A DNA stretch of 35,859 nucleotides from Trueperaceae bacterium (GTDB lineage: Bacteria > Deinococcota > Deinococci > Deinococcales > Trueperaceae), in contig JAABRX010000031.1 in NCBI GenBank assembly GCA_011390675.1, positions 1-35,859 on the forward strand. The letters are read 5' to 3'. Shown piece by piece: positions 1 through 8,056 of the stretch. The position numbers were made by a program, and so were the translations under genes. Position 1 is the stretch's first letter. Each line of letters opens with the position of its first letter. The notes beneath the pieces were generated by a model that saw only the letters and a program-made list of their open reading frames with translations, made no database searches and was not told where the DNA came from.

Positions 1-2
1 TC

Positions 3-548
3 GCCGAGCTCATGGACGCCGCCGACCTGCCACTGTTCGAGCGCTACGTCGACGTGATCCAGGTGGGCGCTCGCAACATGCAGAACTTCCGGTTGCTCAA
101 GTCCGTCGGTCGCTCGCGCCTCCCCGTGCTGCTCAAGCGCGGCCTCTCGGCGACGATCGAGGAGTGGGTGATGGCGGCCGAGTACCTCCTCCACGAGGGC
201 AACCCGAACGTGATCCTGTGCGAGCGCGGGATCCGCACCTTCGAGCGTTTCACCCGCAACACCCTCGACGTGTCGGCCGTGGCGCTCGCCAAGCTCGAGA
301 CCCACCTCCCCGTCCTCGTCGACGTGACCCACTCCGGGGGCCGGCGCGACCTGCTCGTACCGCTCACCAAGGCGGCCCTGGCGGTGGGCGCCGACGGCAT
401 CATGATCGAGGTCCACCCCAACCCGGCCGTCGCGCTCTCGGATCAGAAGCAGCAGGTCGATTTCGACGGCTTCGACGCCTACCTGGACGCCACGCTGTTC
501 CCGCAAACGCTGTCGCCCGGTCGCACCGAGCTCTACACCGAGGGCTGA
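3..548 (+). CDS. aroF: 3-deoxy-7-phosphoheptulonate (DAHP) synthase, C-terminal part
   Basis: This is the C-terminal part of a type I-beta DAHP synthase, which condenses phosphoenolpyruvate and erythrose 4-phosphate in the first step of the shikimate pathway. The reading frame is open to the left edge, so the N-terminus lies outside the window; the ATG at 12 is internal to the protein. Visible family landmarks are [13 protein letters not shown], the KRG segment after it ([13 protein letters not shown]), CERGIRTFE, the metal-site region [11 protein letters not shown], and the terminal [16 protein letters not shown], which matches the EVHPEPEKALSD type of ending. The next gene starts 1 nt after the stop, so the two are probably co-transcribed. 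Another shikimate gene, aroA, lies 15 kb away on the other strand. The family is secure; the symbol is a convention. Confidence 0.93.
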   Translation, partial: AELMDAADLPLFERYVDVIQVGARNMQNFRLLKSVGRSRLPVLLKRGLSATIEEWVMAAEYLLHEGNPNVILCERGIRTFERFTRNTLDVSAVALAKLETHLPVLVDVTHSGGRRDLLVPLTKAALAVGADGIMIEVHPNPAVALSDQKQQVDFDGFDAYLDATLFPQTLSPGRTELYTEG

Positions 549-549
549 C

Positions 550-1602
550 GTGTTCCGCGACGTGATGGCCTGGGCCTTCAAGCGCGCCGACGCGACGCCG
601 GAGTTCCATGCACCCACCTGCCTCGTGCACCACGGAGCGCTGTGCACGAAGTGCGCCGACGCCTGCCCGCACGAGGCGATCACGATCACCCGGACGGTCG
701 CGATCGACGCGATCGACTGCACCGGTTGCGGGCTCTGCGTGGCCGTCTGTCCGACCCACGCCCTCGCCCCCCGCACGCCGGCGCCGACCGCCCGCGACGT
801 TCGCTGCTCGCAGGTGGCGGGCGACGCCCCGTCGGTCCTGTGCCTCGCCCGGCTGCAGGCCAGCGACCTCGTGCGCATGGGGGCCGCCAACGAGCGCGTC
901 ACGCTCGGGCGCGGCGCGTGCGAAGCCTGCGCGATCGGTTCGGCCGACGTGCCCGACGCCGTCGCCGCGACGATCGAGGCCGCCGGCGCGCTGTTGGGCG
1001 TCCACGATCAAGCGCCCGAGTTCGTCGTCGTCCAGGTCGAACGCCTCGACCCGAGCGTCGATCCGCGCGCCCTCTCGCGCCGCGACCTCTTCCGCGTCGG
1101 CTGGGGGCAGATGAAGCAAGCCGGCGGCGCCGCCCTGGGGCCGCTCGAGAAGCTGGCGCCCGAGGAGCCGCGCGGGGCCGCCGACCGCCCGCCGCTGCCT
1201 GCAGAGCACCAGCGGCGACTGCGGGCGCTGGAGGTCGCCGAGCTGGCGGCCGAAGACCTCGTGCCGTTCCCCCTTCCGGCGGTCGCCGACGGCTGCATCT
1301 TCTGCCCGGCGTGCACCCGGGTGTGCCCGACGGACGCCATCCGCCGCGCGTTCGACGACGCGCCGGACGCCGCACCCACCGGCGGGGTCGGCGGACGTCC
1401 CGCGCAGGGACCCATGCGCATCGAGCTCGAGGCCGATCGCTGCGTCGGGTGCACCGCGTGCGTCGACGTCTGCCCGGTGCACGTGATCACGATGCGCCCC
1501 ACCGTGCCGTGGGGTGAGGTCGTCGGCGGGGTGCGGACGGTCGCGACGTCGACGCCGCGCCGTGCCGATGGCGAGGAGCCGGTGGCGCGCGACGCGTCGT
1601 AG
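550..1602 (+). CDS. 4Fe-4S polyferredoxin-type protein
   Basis: A 350-residue iron-sulfur protein, starting at a GTG one base after the preceding stop; an in-frame ATG at 565 is an alternative. It has two ferredoxin-like halves. The N-terminal half has C24-x7-C32-x2-C35-x3-C39-P and a canonical C57-x2-C60-x2-C63-x3-C67-P. The C-terminal half has C249/252/255/259-P and C298/301/304/308-P, both canonical. This supports four [4Fe-4S] clusters. Between the halves lie four more cysteines (86, 98, 124, 127) and an SRRDLF stretch near 176 of the sort seen in NapF-like ferredoxins. No transmembrane segment or signal peptide is visible, so it is probably a cytoplasmic electron carrier. The electron donor and acceptor cannot be told from the sequence. 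A flavoprotein dehydrogenase is encoded two genes downstream, but a link is only a guess. Confidence 0.8.
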   Translation: MFRDVMAWAFKRADATPEFHAPTCLVHHGALCTKCADACPHEAITITRTVAIDAIDCTGCGLCVAVCPTHALAPRTPAPTARDVRCSQVAGDAPSVLCLARLQASDLVRMGAANERVTLGRGACEACAIGSADVPDAVAATIEAAGALLGVHDQAPEFVVVQVERLDPSVDPRALSRRDLFRVGWGQMKQAGGAALGPLEKLAPEEPRGAADRPPLPAEHQRRLRALEVAELAAEDLVPFPLPAVADGCIFCPACTRVCPTDAIRRAFDDAPDAAPTGGVGGRPAQGPMRIELEADRCVGCTACVDVCPVHVITMRPTVPWGEVVGGVRTVATSTPRRADGEEPVARDAS

Positions 1603-1605
1603 GAT
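1600..1605 (+). promoter_or_regulatory. -10 element TAGGAT, leaderless type
   Basis: TAGGAT overlaps the stop codon of the ferredoxin gene and ends 6 nt before the ATG at 1612. That spacing would place the transcription start at or next to the ATG, giving a leaderless mRNA. No -35 hexamer is evident. Confidence 0.5.
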
Positions 1606-1611
1606 GAACGC

Positions 1612-1854
1612 ATGACGGTGGACGAGTGGGTCTTCGAAGCGCTCGAGCGCGCCGGCTCCCACGGGGCGACGGTGCGCGAGGTGCAGCGGTTGATCGACGA
1701 GCACCGCTACGAGGAGTTGGCCATCGACACGATCGAAGCCTCGCTGGCGGCGTTGGCCGAAGCGGGCCGCGCCCACGAGACCGAGGCCCGCTGGCGAGCG
1801 GTCCGGACCACCACCAAGGAGGACGCGCTCCGTCGCCTGTTCGGCGACGACTGA
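1612..1854 (+). CDS. small hypothetical protein, possibly winged-helix
   Basis: An 80-residue acidic protein that I cannot assign to a named family. The order of predicted helices (WVFEALERAGS, VREVQRLIDEH, DTIEASLAALAEAG) followed by a short basic segment (ARWRAV) resembles a small winged-helix DNA-binding fold in which residues 20-55 would form the helix-turn-helix. It has no cysteines, signal peptide or membrane segment. The ATG at 1612 is supported by a TAGGAT box 6 nt upstream, so it probably has its own leaderless transcript although it lies only 9 nt after the ferredoxin gene. It could be a local regulator of the flanking ferredoxin or dehydrogenase genes, but nothing shows this directly. 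Confidence 0.6.
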   Translation: MTVDEWVFEALERAGSHGATVREVQRLIDEHRYEELAIDTIEASLAALAEAGRAHETEARWRAVRTTTKEDALRRLFGDD

Positions 1855-1870
1855 CCGCGCGCATGCACCC

Positions 1871-3052
1871 ATGACCACCGCAGCGACCGCCCGCATCGAC
1901 GACTTCTACGACCTGGACGCCACGCTCGCCCCCGAAGAGCTCATGATCCGCGACGGGGTCCGCGAGTTCGTGCGCGCGGAGTTCCTGCCCCACGTCGCCG
2001 ACTGGTGGACGGAGGGCACGCTGCCGGGCGACCTGGCGAAGCGGCTCGGCGACCAGGGGATGCTCGGCGTCACGCTGCCCGAAGCCTACGGCGGTGCCGG
2101 GGCGAGCGCGACCGCTTACGGCCTGCTCAACCGCGAGGTCGAGTACGTCGACTCGGGCCTGCGCAGCTTCGTGAGCGTGCAATCGAGCCTGGTGATGTAC
2201 CCCATATACCGTTGGGCGCGCGAGGAGCTCAAGAAGTCCTGGCTGCCGCGGCTCGCGGCGGGCGAGGCGGTCGGCTGCTTCGGCCTGACCGAACCCGACG
2301 CGGGCAGCGACCCCGGCGCCATGCGCACGCGCTGCCGGCGCGTGGGCGACGACTGGGTGATCAACGGCGTCAAGCGTTGGATCACGAGCGGCTCGCGCGC
2401 CGACGTCGCGATCGTCTGGGCGCGCGAGGAAGGGGGCGACGGACGCGTCCTCGGCTTCGTGGTGGACACCGATCGCCCCGGCTTCCAGGCGGTCGACATC
2501 AAGACCAAGGCCTCGATGCGCGCCTCGGTCACCAGCGAGCTCTACCTCGACGACGTCGTCGTTCCCGATGCCCAGCGACTGGAGGTCGCGGGCTTGGGCG
2601 GTGCGCTCGCCTGCCTCAACCAGGCGCGGTACGGCATCGCCTGGGGGGTGCTGGGGGCCGGGTTCGCCTGCTTCGAGGAGGCGGTCGCGTACGTGGCCGA
2701 CCGGCCCTCGTTCGGCGCACCGCTCGCCGCCAAGCAGCTCGTGCAAGCGCGGCTCGCCGACATGCTCGCCGACCTGACCAAAGGGGGCCTCGTCGCGCAC
2801 CAGCTCGGGCGACTCAAGGAGCGCGGTCAGGACACGCCGCCGCGGGTGTCGCTGGCCAAGCGCGACAACGTGCGCGCGGCCCTCGCGACGGCGCGGGCGG
2901 CGCGGGACCTGCTCGGCGGCAACGGCATCACCACGGAGTACGTGTCGATCCGCCACATGCTGAACCTCGAGACGGTCGCGACGTACGAAGGCACCGACGG
3001 CGTGCACACGCTGATCCTCGGCCGCACCATCACCGGCGAGAACGCCTTCTAG
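1871..3052 (+). CDS. gcdH: acyl-CoA dehydrogenase, glutaryl-CoA dehydrogenase type
   Basis: A 393-residue FAD-dependent acyl-CoA dehydrogenase of full family length. Several segments match glutaryl-CoA dehydrogenase rather than generic members: SGLRSFVSVQSSLVMYPIY, GCFGLTEPDAGSDPGAM, CLNQARYGIAWGVLGAG, FGAPLAAKQLVQARLADML, and RDLLGGNGITTEYVSIRHMLN. The catalytic base is the glutamate of TYEGTDGVHTLILGR near the C-terminus. Glutaryl-CoA dehydrogenase oxidises and decarboxylates glutaryl-CoA to crotonyl-CoA in lysine and tryptophan breakdown; a non-decarboxylating relative cannot be excluded. The ATG at 1871 is preferred because an ATG 8 nt upstream is out of frame. It follows the 80-residue protein by 16 nt. 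No partner electron-transfer flavoprotein gene is seen nearby. It converges on the membrane-protein gene that ends at 3090. Confidence 0.87.
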   Translation: MTTAATARIDDFYDLDATLAPEELMIRDGVREFVRAEFLPHVADWWTEGTLPGDLAKRLGDQGMLGVTLPEAYGGAGASATAYGLLNREVEYVDSGLRSFVSVQSSLVMYPIYRWAREELKKSWLPRLAAGEAVGCFGLTEPDAGSDPGAMRTRCRRVGDDWVINGVKRWITSGSRADVAIVWAREEGGDGRVLGFVVDTDRPGFQAVDIKTKASMRASVTSELYLDDVVVPDAQRLEVAGLGGALACLNQARYGIAWGVLGAGFACFEEAVAYVADRPSFGAPLAAKQLVQARLADMLADLTKGGLVAHQLGRLKERGQDTPPRVSLAKRDNVRAALATARAARDLLGGNGITTEYVSIRHMLNLETVATYEGTDGVHTLILGRTITGENAF

Positions 3053-3089
3053 CGCGCGCCCTCAGGCCTGCGGAGGTCCGGACGCAGCT

Positions 3090-3419
3090 CTAGACGAACG
3101 AGGCCCACACCGCGAGCGCCGCCACGCAAGCGCCCGCCACCGCGCGCACGGCGTGGCGGCGCGGCACCATGCGGCGGAGCACGATCCGAGCGTTCCACCA
3201 CGACGCCAGCGAAGCGAGCAACGCCCCGACGGGCACCAGCACCGCGGCGCTCGCGGAGCCGAACGCCAGCGCGACGGCCCCGACGGTCAGGAGCGCGGCC
3301 GCGACTAGGAACGCCGCCGCCACCCGGGAACGCCGCCGCACCACCGCCCAGGCGCCGAACGCGTTCACCGCGGCGTACACCATCGCCGCCGCGAGCGCGA
3401 GCGCCGCCAGGGCGGTCAT
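3090..3419 (-). CDS. small integral membrane protein
   Basis: A 109-residue hydrophobic protein with about three to four predicted membrane spans: residues near 4-24 (ALALAAAMVYAAVNAFGAW), 33-50, 52-70 and 90-108. Arginine-rich loops (VVRRRSR; LRRMVPRRH) lie between them and suggest cytoplasmic faces. I do not recognise a family. Its ATG overlaps the TGA of the upstream activase-like gene (ATGA), so the two are almost certainly translated from one mRNA, and the protein may anchor or assist its partner. The start is chosen for that overlap. Confidence 0.72.
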   Translation of the reverse strand: MTALAALALAAAMVYAAVNAFGAWAVVRRRSRVAAAFLVAAALLTVGAVALAFGSASAAVLVPVGALLASLASWWNARIVLRRMVPRRHAVRAVAGACVAALAVWASFV

Positions 3420-4273
3420 GCCTCGGTGAGGAGCGCGCGCAGGCGCGCTTCGGGAGCGCCCAGCGTGCGCAGATCGACGACCTCGAGCCGGCGCGGCGCC
3501 AGCACCTCGGCCCGGCGGGCGAGCCATGCGTCGCTGCCCGAGCCGCCGTCCACGACCAGGCGCAGGACGTCGACGCCCGCCGATCGCCCGAAGCGTCGGA
3601 TCGCACCGAGCGCCTCCGCGTCCGTGTCGATCAGGCGGGCATCGAAGCGGCGCCCTTCGGCCCGCAGTTCGGCCGGGTCGAACGCGTACGGACCGGTCGG
3701 TCGCTCGGTGGGGCCGGTCGCGAGCCGGGCCACGTCGGGGGTCGCCAGCCACGGCTGGCCGACCACGGCGACGGTGCGCCCTTCCGAGGGGCGCACGCGG
3801 CCCTCCACGGGAGCTCGGCGCGGGGGACGGGCGGCCGCGCGGTGCTGAGCCCAGATCCGCCGGACCTTGGCGGGCTCGTGCACGAGGTGCGCGAGCAGCG
3901 ACACCGCGGCCGTCTCGAGCGGCAGCGTGAGGTCGGCGGCGACCGGCCACAAGGTGGGGCCGGCCCCCCGCGCGCGCGCCAGCGCCGCGGGCAGGTCGCC
4001 GATCCACGGGTCCTGGGCGCCGCCGGGGCCGCCGTCGCGTTCGGGGTTCAAGCGCGGCACCACGATCAGGTCGTTCTCCTCGAGGGCGAGCGTGGCGGCG
4101 AACGCCAACCGGAACGCGACGCCCGCGACGTCGCCCACGCGCGGATCGGTCAACCGCTCGAGCACCGCGTCGGGATCCGGTCGAACCACCTCGGCGCCCG
4201 CCGCGAGCACCATCGAGGCCCAGAAGGGACCGTACCGGTCCCACATCAGGTGGGTGAGGAAGCCGACGCGCAC
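3416..4273 (-). CDS. activase-like protein, possibly DUF2229-related
   Basis: A 285-residue soluble protein. The N-terminus (VGFLTHLMWDRYGPFWASMVLAAGAEVV) and the later stretch FRLAFAATLALEENDLIVVPRLNPE resemble the fold of DUF2229 and CoA-substrate enzyme activase-associated proteins, where a short beta strand is followed by a YGPFW-like motif and then a conserved FLPRL-type segment. The resemblance is modest. Typical members carry cysteines for an Fe-S cluster, and none is obvious here, so it may be a divergent or non-metal relative. The GTG at 4273 is chosen because a TACGCT box sits 8 nt upstream; no ribosome site is visible and a longer start would overlap the divergent gene. The stop overlaps the start of the small membrane protein. 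Confidence 0.5.
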   Translation of the reverse strand: MRVGFLTHLMWDRYGPFWASMVLAAGAEVVRPDPDAVLERLTDPRVGDVAGVAFRLAFAATLALEENDLIVVPRLNPERDGGPGGAQDPWIGDLPAALARARGAGPTLWPVAADLTLPLETAAVSLLAHLVHEPAKVRRIWAQHRAAARPPRRAPVEGRVRPSEGRTVAVVGQPWLATPDVARLATGPTERPTGPYAFDPAELRAEGRRFDARLIDTDAEALGAIRRFGRSAGVDVLRLVVDGGSGSDAWLARRAEVLAPRRLEVVDLRTLGAPEARLRALLTEA

Positions 4274-4281
4274 GACGTAAA

Positions 4282-4287
4282 AGCGTA
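4282..4287 (-). promoter_or_regulatory. -10 element TACGCT, leaderless type
   Basis: On the minus strand TACGCT ends 8 nt before the GTG at 4273. It shares the 85-nt divergent intergenic region with the promoter of the glycosyltransferase at 4359. Confidence 0.5.
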
Positions 4288-4342
4288 GCACGACGCCGTC
4301 GTGGGCGTCCGCGTGGCTGGTTCGCGTGACGGACGCCCGTGG

Positions 4343-4348
4343 TAGCCT
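4343..4348 (+). promoter_or_regulatory. -10 element TAGCCT
   Basis: TAGCCT ends 10 nt before the ATG at 4359, at the long end of the leaderless spacing seen in this window. It helps fix the start at 4359 rather than at a possible upstream start near 4326. Confidence 0.45.
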
Positions 4349-4358
4349 CGGCGCGTTC

Positions 4359-5600
4359 ATGGACCTCGCGTTGGCGCTGCTCGCCACCCTCGTGCTCACG
4401 CACGTGGCCGTCCTCGTGTGGGTCGCGGCCGGCGTGCTGGCGACGCCGGCCCGCACCGCCGCGGCCCACGCCGCGCCGCCGGGCGGGTGGCCGGACGTCG
4501 ACGTGGTCGTCCCGGCGCGCGACGAGGCCGCTGCGCTCCCGGCCACGCTGGCCTCGTTGCAGGCCGTCGCGTACCCAGGCGTGTTGACGATCTACGTCGT
4601 CGACGACCGTTCGACGGACGGCACGGCCGACGTCGTGCGGGCCGCCGCCTCGCGCGACCCGCGGGTCCGGTTGGTGCAGGTGCGCAGCGCGTCCCGGCGA
4701 TGGGCGCCCAAGGTGCATGCCGTGGCCCAGGGGTTGCGAGCCGGGCGCGGCGCGATCGTGCTCACGACCGACTCGGATTGCCGGGTGCCGGAGGGGTGGG
4801 TGCGCGCGATGGTGGCGCCGTTCACCGATCCCGACGTCGTGCTGGTCCTGGGTACGGTGACCACGCGCGGACCGGGCGAGTCGCGTTCGTTCCGCGAACG
4901 CTTCGAGGCGATCGACTGGCTCTCCCTGATGTTCACCTCGCGTTCGATGGTGCGCGCCGGCCGCGCCTTCGCGTCGAGCGCGAACGATCAGGCGTACCGC
5001 CGCGCGGCGTTCGAGCAGGCGGGCGGCTTCGGCATCGCGGGCCGGGCCCCGTCCGGCGACGAAGACCTGCTCGCCCAACGGTTGACCCGTCTCCCCAGGG
5101 CGCGGTCGGTGTTCCTCGACCACCCCGACGCCGCGGTCCTCACCGCCCCCATGCCGTCCTGGCGCGCGCTGCTGCTCCAACGCCGGCGCTGGGTCTCCCG
5201 GTACCACCACGTCGACCAGTACCACCCGGCGTTCTGGCTCGGCATCGCCTTGCTCGGCTTCCAGAGCGTGGCGCTCGCGGCGGCGCTCCTCGCGCTCCCG
5301 TTCGTGCCGAGCGCCGCGCCCGTCGTGCTCGGCCTGTGGGCGATCAAGCTCACCGTCGAGATCGGTGGCGCCCACGTCGGGCTCGTGCGCATCGGCCGGC
5401 GCGATCTGACCGGGTGGCCGCTGGTGGGGTGGGCGCTGCTCCACCCCTTCTACATCGCCGTGGCGGTGCTCTCGTCGTTCGTCCGCCCGTCCTCGTGGCA
5501 CGCCGGTCAGGCGGGGTACCGCCGTCGGCTGTGGACGTCGCGTGGGCGCCGCACCTGGCGGCGGGTGCGCCGGCGCGTCCAAGGGCTGACCGGCGGCTGA
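4359..5600 (+). CDS. membrane glycosyltransferase, GT2 family
   Basis: A 413-residue inverting glycosyltransferase of the GT-A fold tethered to the membrane. It has an N-terminal span at about residues 1-28, then a GT2 catalytic domain with the nucleotide-sugar and metal motifs VVPARDEAAALPATLASL, VVDDRSTDGTADVV and TTDSDCRVP. The acceptor motif DEDLL and the QRRRWVSR motif (QxxRW) follow, then two to three C-terminal spans at about residues 288-385. The layout is like hopanoid-associated HpnB and similar enzymes that glycosylate lipids at the cytoplasmic face, but no hopanoid genes are present. It lies 67 nt before the sulfolipid genes, so a lipid or glycolipid acceptor is likely. The sugar donor and acceptor cannot be read from the sequence. 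The start is set by the hydrophobic N-terminus and the TAGCCT box. Confidence 0.85.
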   Translation: MDLALALLATLVLTHVAVLVWVAAGVLATPARTAAAHAAPPGGWPDVDVVVPARDEAAALPATLASLQAVAYPGVLTIYVVDDRSTDGTADVVRAAASRDPRVRLVQVRSASRRWAPKVHAVAQGLRAGRGAIVLTTDSDCRVPEGWVRAMVAPFTDPDVVLVLGTVTTRGPGESRSFRERFEAIDWLSLMFTSRSMVRAGRAFASSANDQAYRRAAFEQAGGFGIAGRAPSGDEDLLAQRLTRLPRARSVFLDHPDAAVLTAPMPSWRALLLQRRRWVSRYHHVDQYHPAFWLGIALLGFQSVALAAALLALPFVPSAAPVVLGLWAIKLTVEIGGAHVGLVRIGRRDLTGWPLVGWALLHPFYIAVAVLSSFVRPSSWHAGQAGYRRRLWTSRGRRTWRRVRRRVQGLTGG

Positions 5601-5612
5601 TCCGGGCGGTGG

Positions 5613-5618
5613 TACGGT
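5613..5618 (+). promoter_or_regulatory. -10 element TACGGT for sqdB
   Basis: TACGGT lies 49 nt before the sqdB ATG, giving a leader of roughly 40 nt that contains the ACGGAGGAC ribosome site. No convincing -35 box is seen. Confidence 0.35.
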
Positions 5619-5667
5619 GCGTGTCGGACGCGTCCCAGCCCGACGCGCGGTCCCAACGGAGGACGTC

Positions 5668-6879
5668 ATGAAGGTCTTCATCCTCGGCGGCGACGGCTTC
5701 TGCGGCTGGCCCACCAGCCTGCACCTGTCCGCGCTCGGCCACGACGTGGTCATCGTCGACAACCTGAGCCGCCGCGCCATCGACCTCGAGCTCGAAGCCG
5801 GCAGCCTCACCCCCATCGCCCCGATGGGCACCCGCCTCAAGGCGTGGCGCGAGGTCTCGGGCCGCAGCATCCGCTTCGAGCGCCTCGACGTCGCCGAGAA
5901 CTACCACCGGCTGCTCACGCTCATCCAGGACGAGCGCCCCGACGCGATCGTGCACTTCGCCGAACAGCGCGCCGCGCCGTACTCCATGAAGAGCAGCGCC
6001 CACAAGCGCTACACCGTGCACAACAACCTCATCGCCACGCACAACGTGCTCGCGGCGATCGTCGAGTCCGGCATCGACGTCCACCTCACCCACCTCGGCA
6101 CCATGGGCGTCTACGGGTACGGCACCGCGGGCATGAAGATCCCGGAGGGCTACCTCCCGATCGAGGTCGTCACGGACGACGGCGACCGCGTCCAGCAGGA
6201 GATCCTCTACCCCAGCAACCCCGGGTCGATCTACCACATGACCAAGACCCAGGACCAGCTCTTCTTCGCGTACTACGCCAAGAACGACGAGGTCCGCATC
6301 ACCGACCTGCACCAGGGCATCGTGTGGGGCACCAACACGCCCGAGACGCTGCTCGACGAGCGCCTGGTCAACCGCTTCGATTACGACGGCGACTACGGCA
6401 CCGTTCTCAACCGCTTCCTCATGCAGGCCGCCGTCGGCTACCCGCTCACGGTCCACGGCACCGGCGGCCAGACGCGCGCCTTCATCCACATCCGCGACAC
6501 GGTGCGCTGCATCCAGCTGGCGATCGAGCACCCGCCGGAGCAGGGCGAGCGCGTCCGGATCCTCAACCAGATGACCGAGACGCACCGCGTGCGCGAGCTC
6601 GCCCAGAAGGTCGCCGGCCTCACGGGGGCGCAGGTGTCCTTCACCGCCAACCCCCGCAAGGAGGACGCCGAGAACGACCTGCACGTGCGCAACGACCTCT
6701 TCCTCGACCTGGGGCTCGAGCCGACCACGCTCGACGACGGGCTCCTCTCGGAGGTCACCGACGTCGCCAAGCGCTACGCGCACCGCGCCGACCTCGAGAA
6801 GATCCCGTGCACCAGCACCTGGACTCGGAAGCAGGCGGCCGGCGTGCCCGAGCCCACGGGGGACCCCGCTCCGGCCTGA
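5668..6879 (+). CDS. sqdB: UDP-sulfoquinovose synthase
   Basis: A 403-residue enzyme of the extended short-chain dehydrogenase family that makes UDP-sulfoquinovose from UDP-glucose and sulfite, the first committed step of sulfoquinovosyl diacylglycerol synthesis. Diagnostic features are the nucleotide-binding GGDGFCGWP at residues 9-17, the LSRRAIDLELEAGSLTPI segment, HFAEQRAAPYSMKS, the catalytic threonine context THLGTMGVYGYG, and the YHMTK catalytic Tyr-Lys pair followed by TQDQLFF. The metal and substrate region IVWGTNTPET and the C-terminal GGQTRAFIHIRDTV also match. The ATG at 5668 has an excellent ribosome site (GGAGG). The next gene, 28 nt downstream, encodes the transferase that uses the product. 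SQDG is best known from photosynthetic bacteria, so the pair is notable in this host. Confidence 0.96.
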   Translation: MKVFILGGDGFCGWPTSLHLSALGHDVVIVDNLSRRAIDLELEAGSLTPIAPMGTRLKAWREVSGRSIRFERLDVAENYHRLLTLIQDERPDAIVHFAEQRAAPYSMKSSAHKRYTVHNNLIATHNVLAAIVESGIDVHLTHLGTMGVYGYGTAGMKIPEGYLPIEVVTDDGDRVQQEILYPSNPGSIYHMTKTQDQLFFAYYAKNDEVRITDLHQGIVWGTNTPETLLDERLVNRFDYDGDYGTVLNRFLMQAAVGYPLTVHGTGGQTRAFIHIRDTVRCIQLAIEHPPEQGERVRILNQMTETHRVRELAQKVAGLTGAQVSFTANPRKEDAENDLHVRNDLFLDLGLEPTTLDDGLLSEVTDVAKRYAHRADLEKIPCTSTWTRKQAAGVPEPTGDPAPA

Positions 6880-6907
6880 CCGGAGCGGTACCGGACGCCG
6901 ATCCCCG

Positions 6908-8050
6908 ATGCGCGTCGCGATCTTCACCGAGACCTTCCTCCCCAAGATCGACGGGGTGGTCACCCGCGTCGTCCGCACGCTCGAACAGCTGCGGGCGCTC
7001 GGGCACGAAGCGCTGGTGTTCGCACCGCACGACCCGCCCGCCGAGGTCGCCGGGCACCGGGTCGTGCCGGTCCCGGCGGTCTCGTTCCGCCCCTGGTACC
7101 CCGAACTGTTCCTCGGGCTGCCACGGCCGCGCTTGGGGCGCGAACTCGACGCCTTCGCGCCCGACGTGGTGCACGTGGTCAACCCCGTCATCCTCGGGCT
7201 GTGGGGGACGATGGTCGCCAACCAGCGCGACCTGCCGCTGCTGGCCTCGTACCACACCGACATCACCCAGTACGCCGTCCACATGCGGTTGCCGTTCCTG
7301 AGCCCGATCTCGCGGGTGTTCCTGCGCGACGTCCACAACCGCGCGCACGTCAACCTGTGCACCTCGCAGCCGATGGTCAACTCGGCGCGCGGCCTCGGGA
7401 TCCACCGCGTGCGGCTCTGGCGCAAGGCCGTGGACACCGAACGCTACGACCCGACCAAGCGCGACGCCGAGATGCGCGCGCGCCTCTCGGACGGCCACCC
7501 CGACGCCCCGCTGCTGCTGTACGTGGGGCGGGTGTCGGCCGAGAAGCGCCTGGATTGGCTGTACGCCCCCGTGACGCAGCTCCCCGGGGTGCGCTTGGCG
7601 GTGATCGGCTCGGGTCCGGCGGAGGCCGCCATGCGCGCGCGCTTCGCGGGCACGAACACGACCTTCATGGGCTACATGACCGGCGAGGAGCTGGCGCGCG
7701 CCTACGCGAGCGCCGACGTCCTCGCGTTCCCCTCGGACACCGAGACGCTGGGGTTCGTCGCGATGGAGGCGATGGCCTCCGGGATCCCGGCCGTGGGCGC
7801 GCGCGCTGGCGGCGTTCCCGACGTCATCCGCCACGAGGAGAACGGGTTGATGTTCACCCCGGGCGACCTCGGCGACCTGACCGAACAGCTGCGGCGGCTG
7901 ATCGCCGATCCCCTGCTGCGCGCTCGCCTCGGACGCGCCGCGCGCGCCGACATGGAGCGCTGGTCGTGGCGCGCCTCGACCGAGGGGCTCGTGGAGCATT
8001 ACGAGCTCGCGCGCGCGGTGCACGCGCGCTTCGATTCGCGACCCGGTTAG
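6908..8050 (+). CDS. sqdX: sulfoquinovosyltransferase SqdX, GT4 family
   Basis: A 380-residue GT-B fold retaining glycosyltransferase that moves sulfoquinovose from UDP-sulfoquinovose to diacylglycerol at the inner leaflet. The N-terminus MRVAIFTETFLPKIDGVV and the segments HVVNPVILGLWG, LASYHTDITQYA and NLCTSQPMVN are typical of SqdX and related mannosyltransferases. The C-terminal domain has LLLYVGRVSAEKRLDWL, VIGSGP, the nucleotide-binding FMGYMTGEELARAYASADVLAFPSDTET motif region, and the GT4 glutamates in ETLGFVAMEAMASG. Length is normal. Its position right after sqdB favours SqdX over a phosphatidylinositol mannosyltransferase. No strong ribosome site precedes the ATG. It converges with btuD, with only 6 nt between the stops and no clear terminator. 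Confidence 0.92.
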   Translation: MRVAIFTETFLPKIDGVVTRVVRTLEQLRALGHEALVFAPHDPPAEVAGHRVVPVPAVSFRPWYPELFLGLPRPRLGRELDAFAPDVVHVVNPVILGLWGTMVANQRDLPLLASYHTDITQYAVHMRLPFLSPISRVFLRDVHNRAHVNLCTSQPMVNSARGLGIHRVRLWRKAVDTERYDPTKRDAEMRARLSDGHPDAPLLLYVGRVSAEKRLDWLYAPVTQLPGVRLAVIGSGPAEAAMRARFAGTNTTFMGYMTGEELARAYASADVLAFPSDTETLGFVAMEAMASGIPAVGARAGGVPDVIRHEENGLMFTPGDLGDLTEQLRRLIADPLLRARLGRAARADMERWSWRASTEGLVEHYELARAVHARFDSRPG

Positions 8051-8056
8051 CGAGCG

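Noticed and set aside
400-1896. Long open frame on the minus strand opposite the ferredoxin gene
   Set aside because: Arg/Gly/Ala/His-rich translation with no family motif; it is a high-GC shadow of the plus-strand genes that have clear cluster motifs.
3053-3089. Terminator between the acyl-CoA dehydrogenase and the convergent membrane protein
   Set aside because: Only a 5-bp CTGCG/CGCAG match with a 10-nt loop and no T-run; too weak to list.
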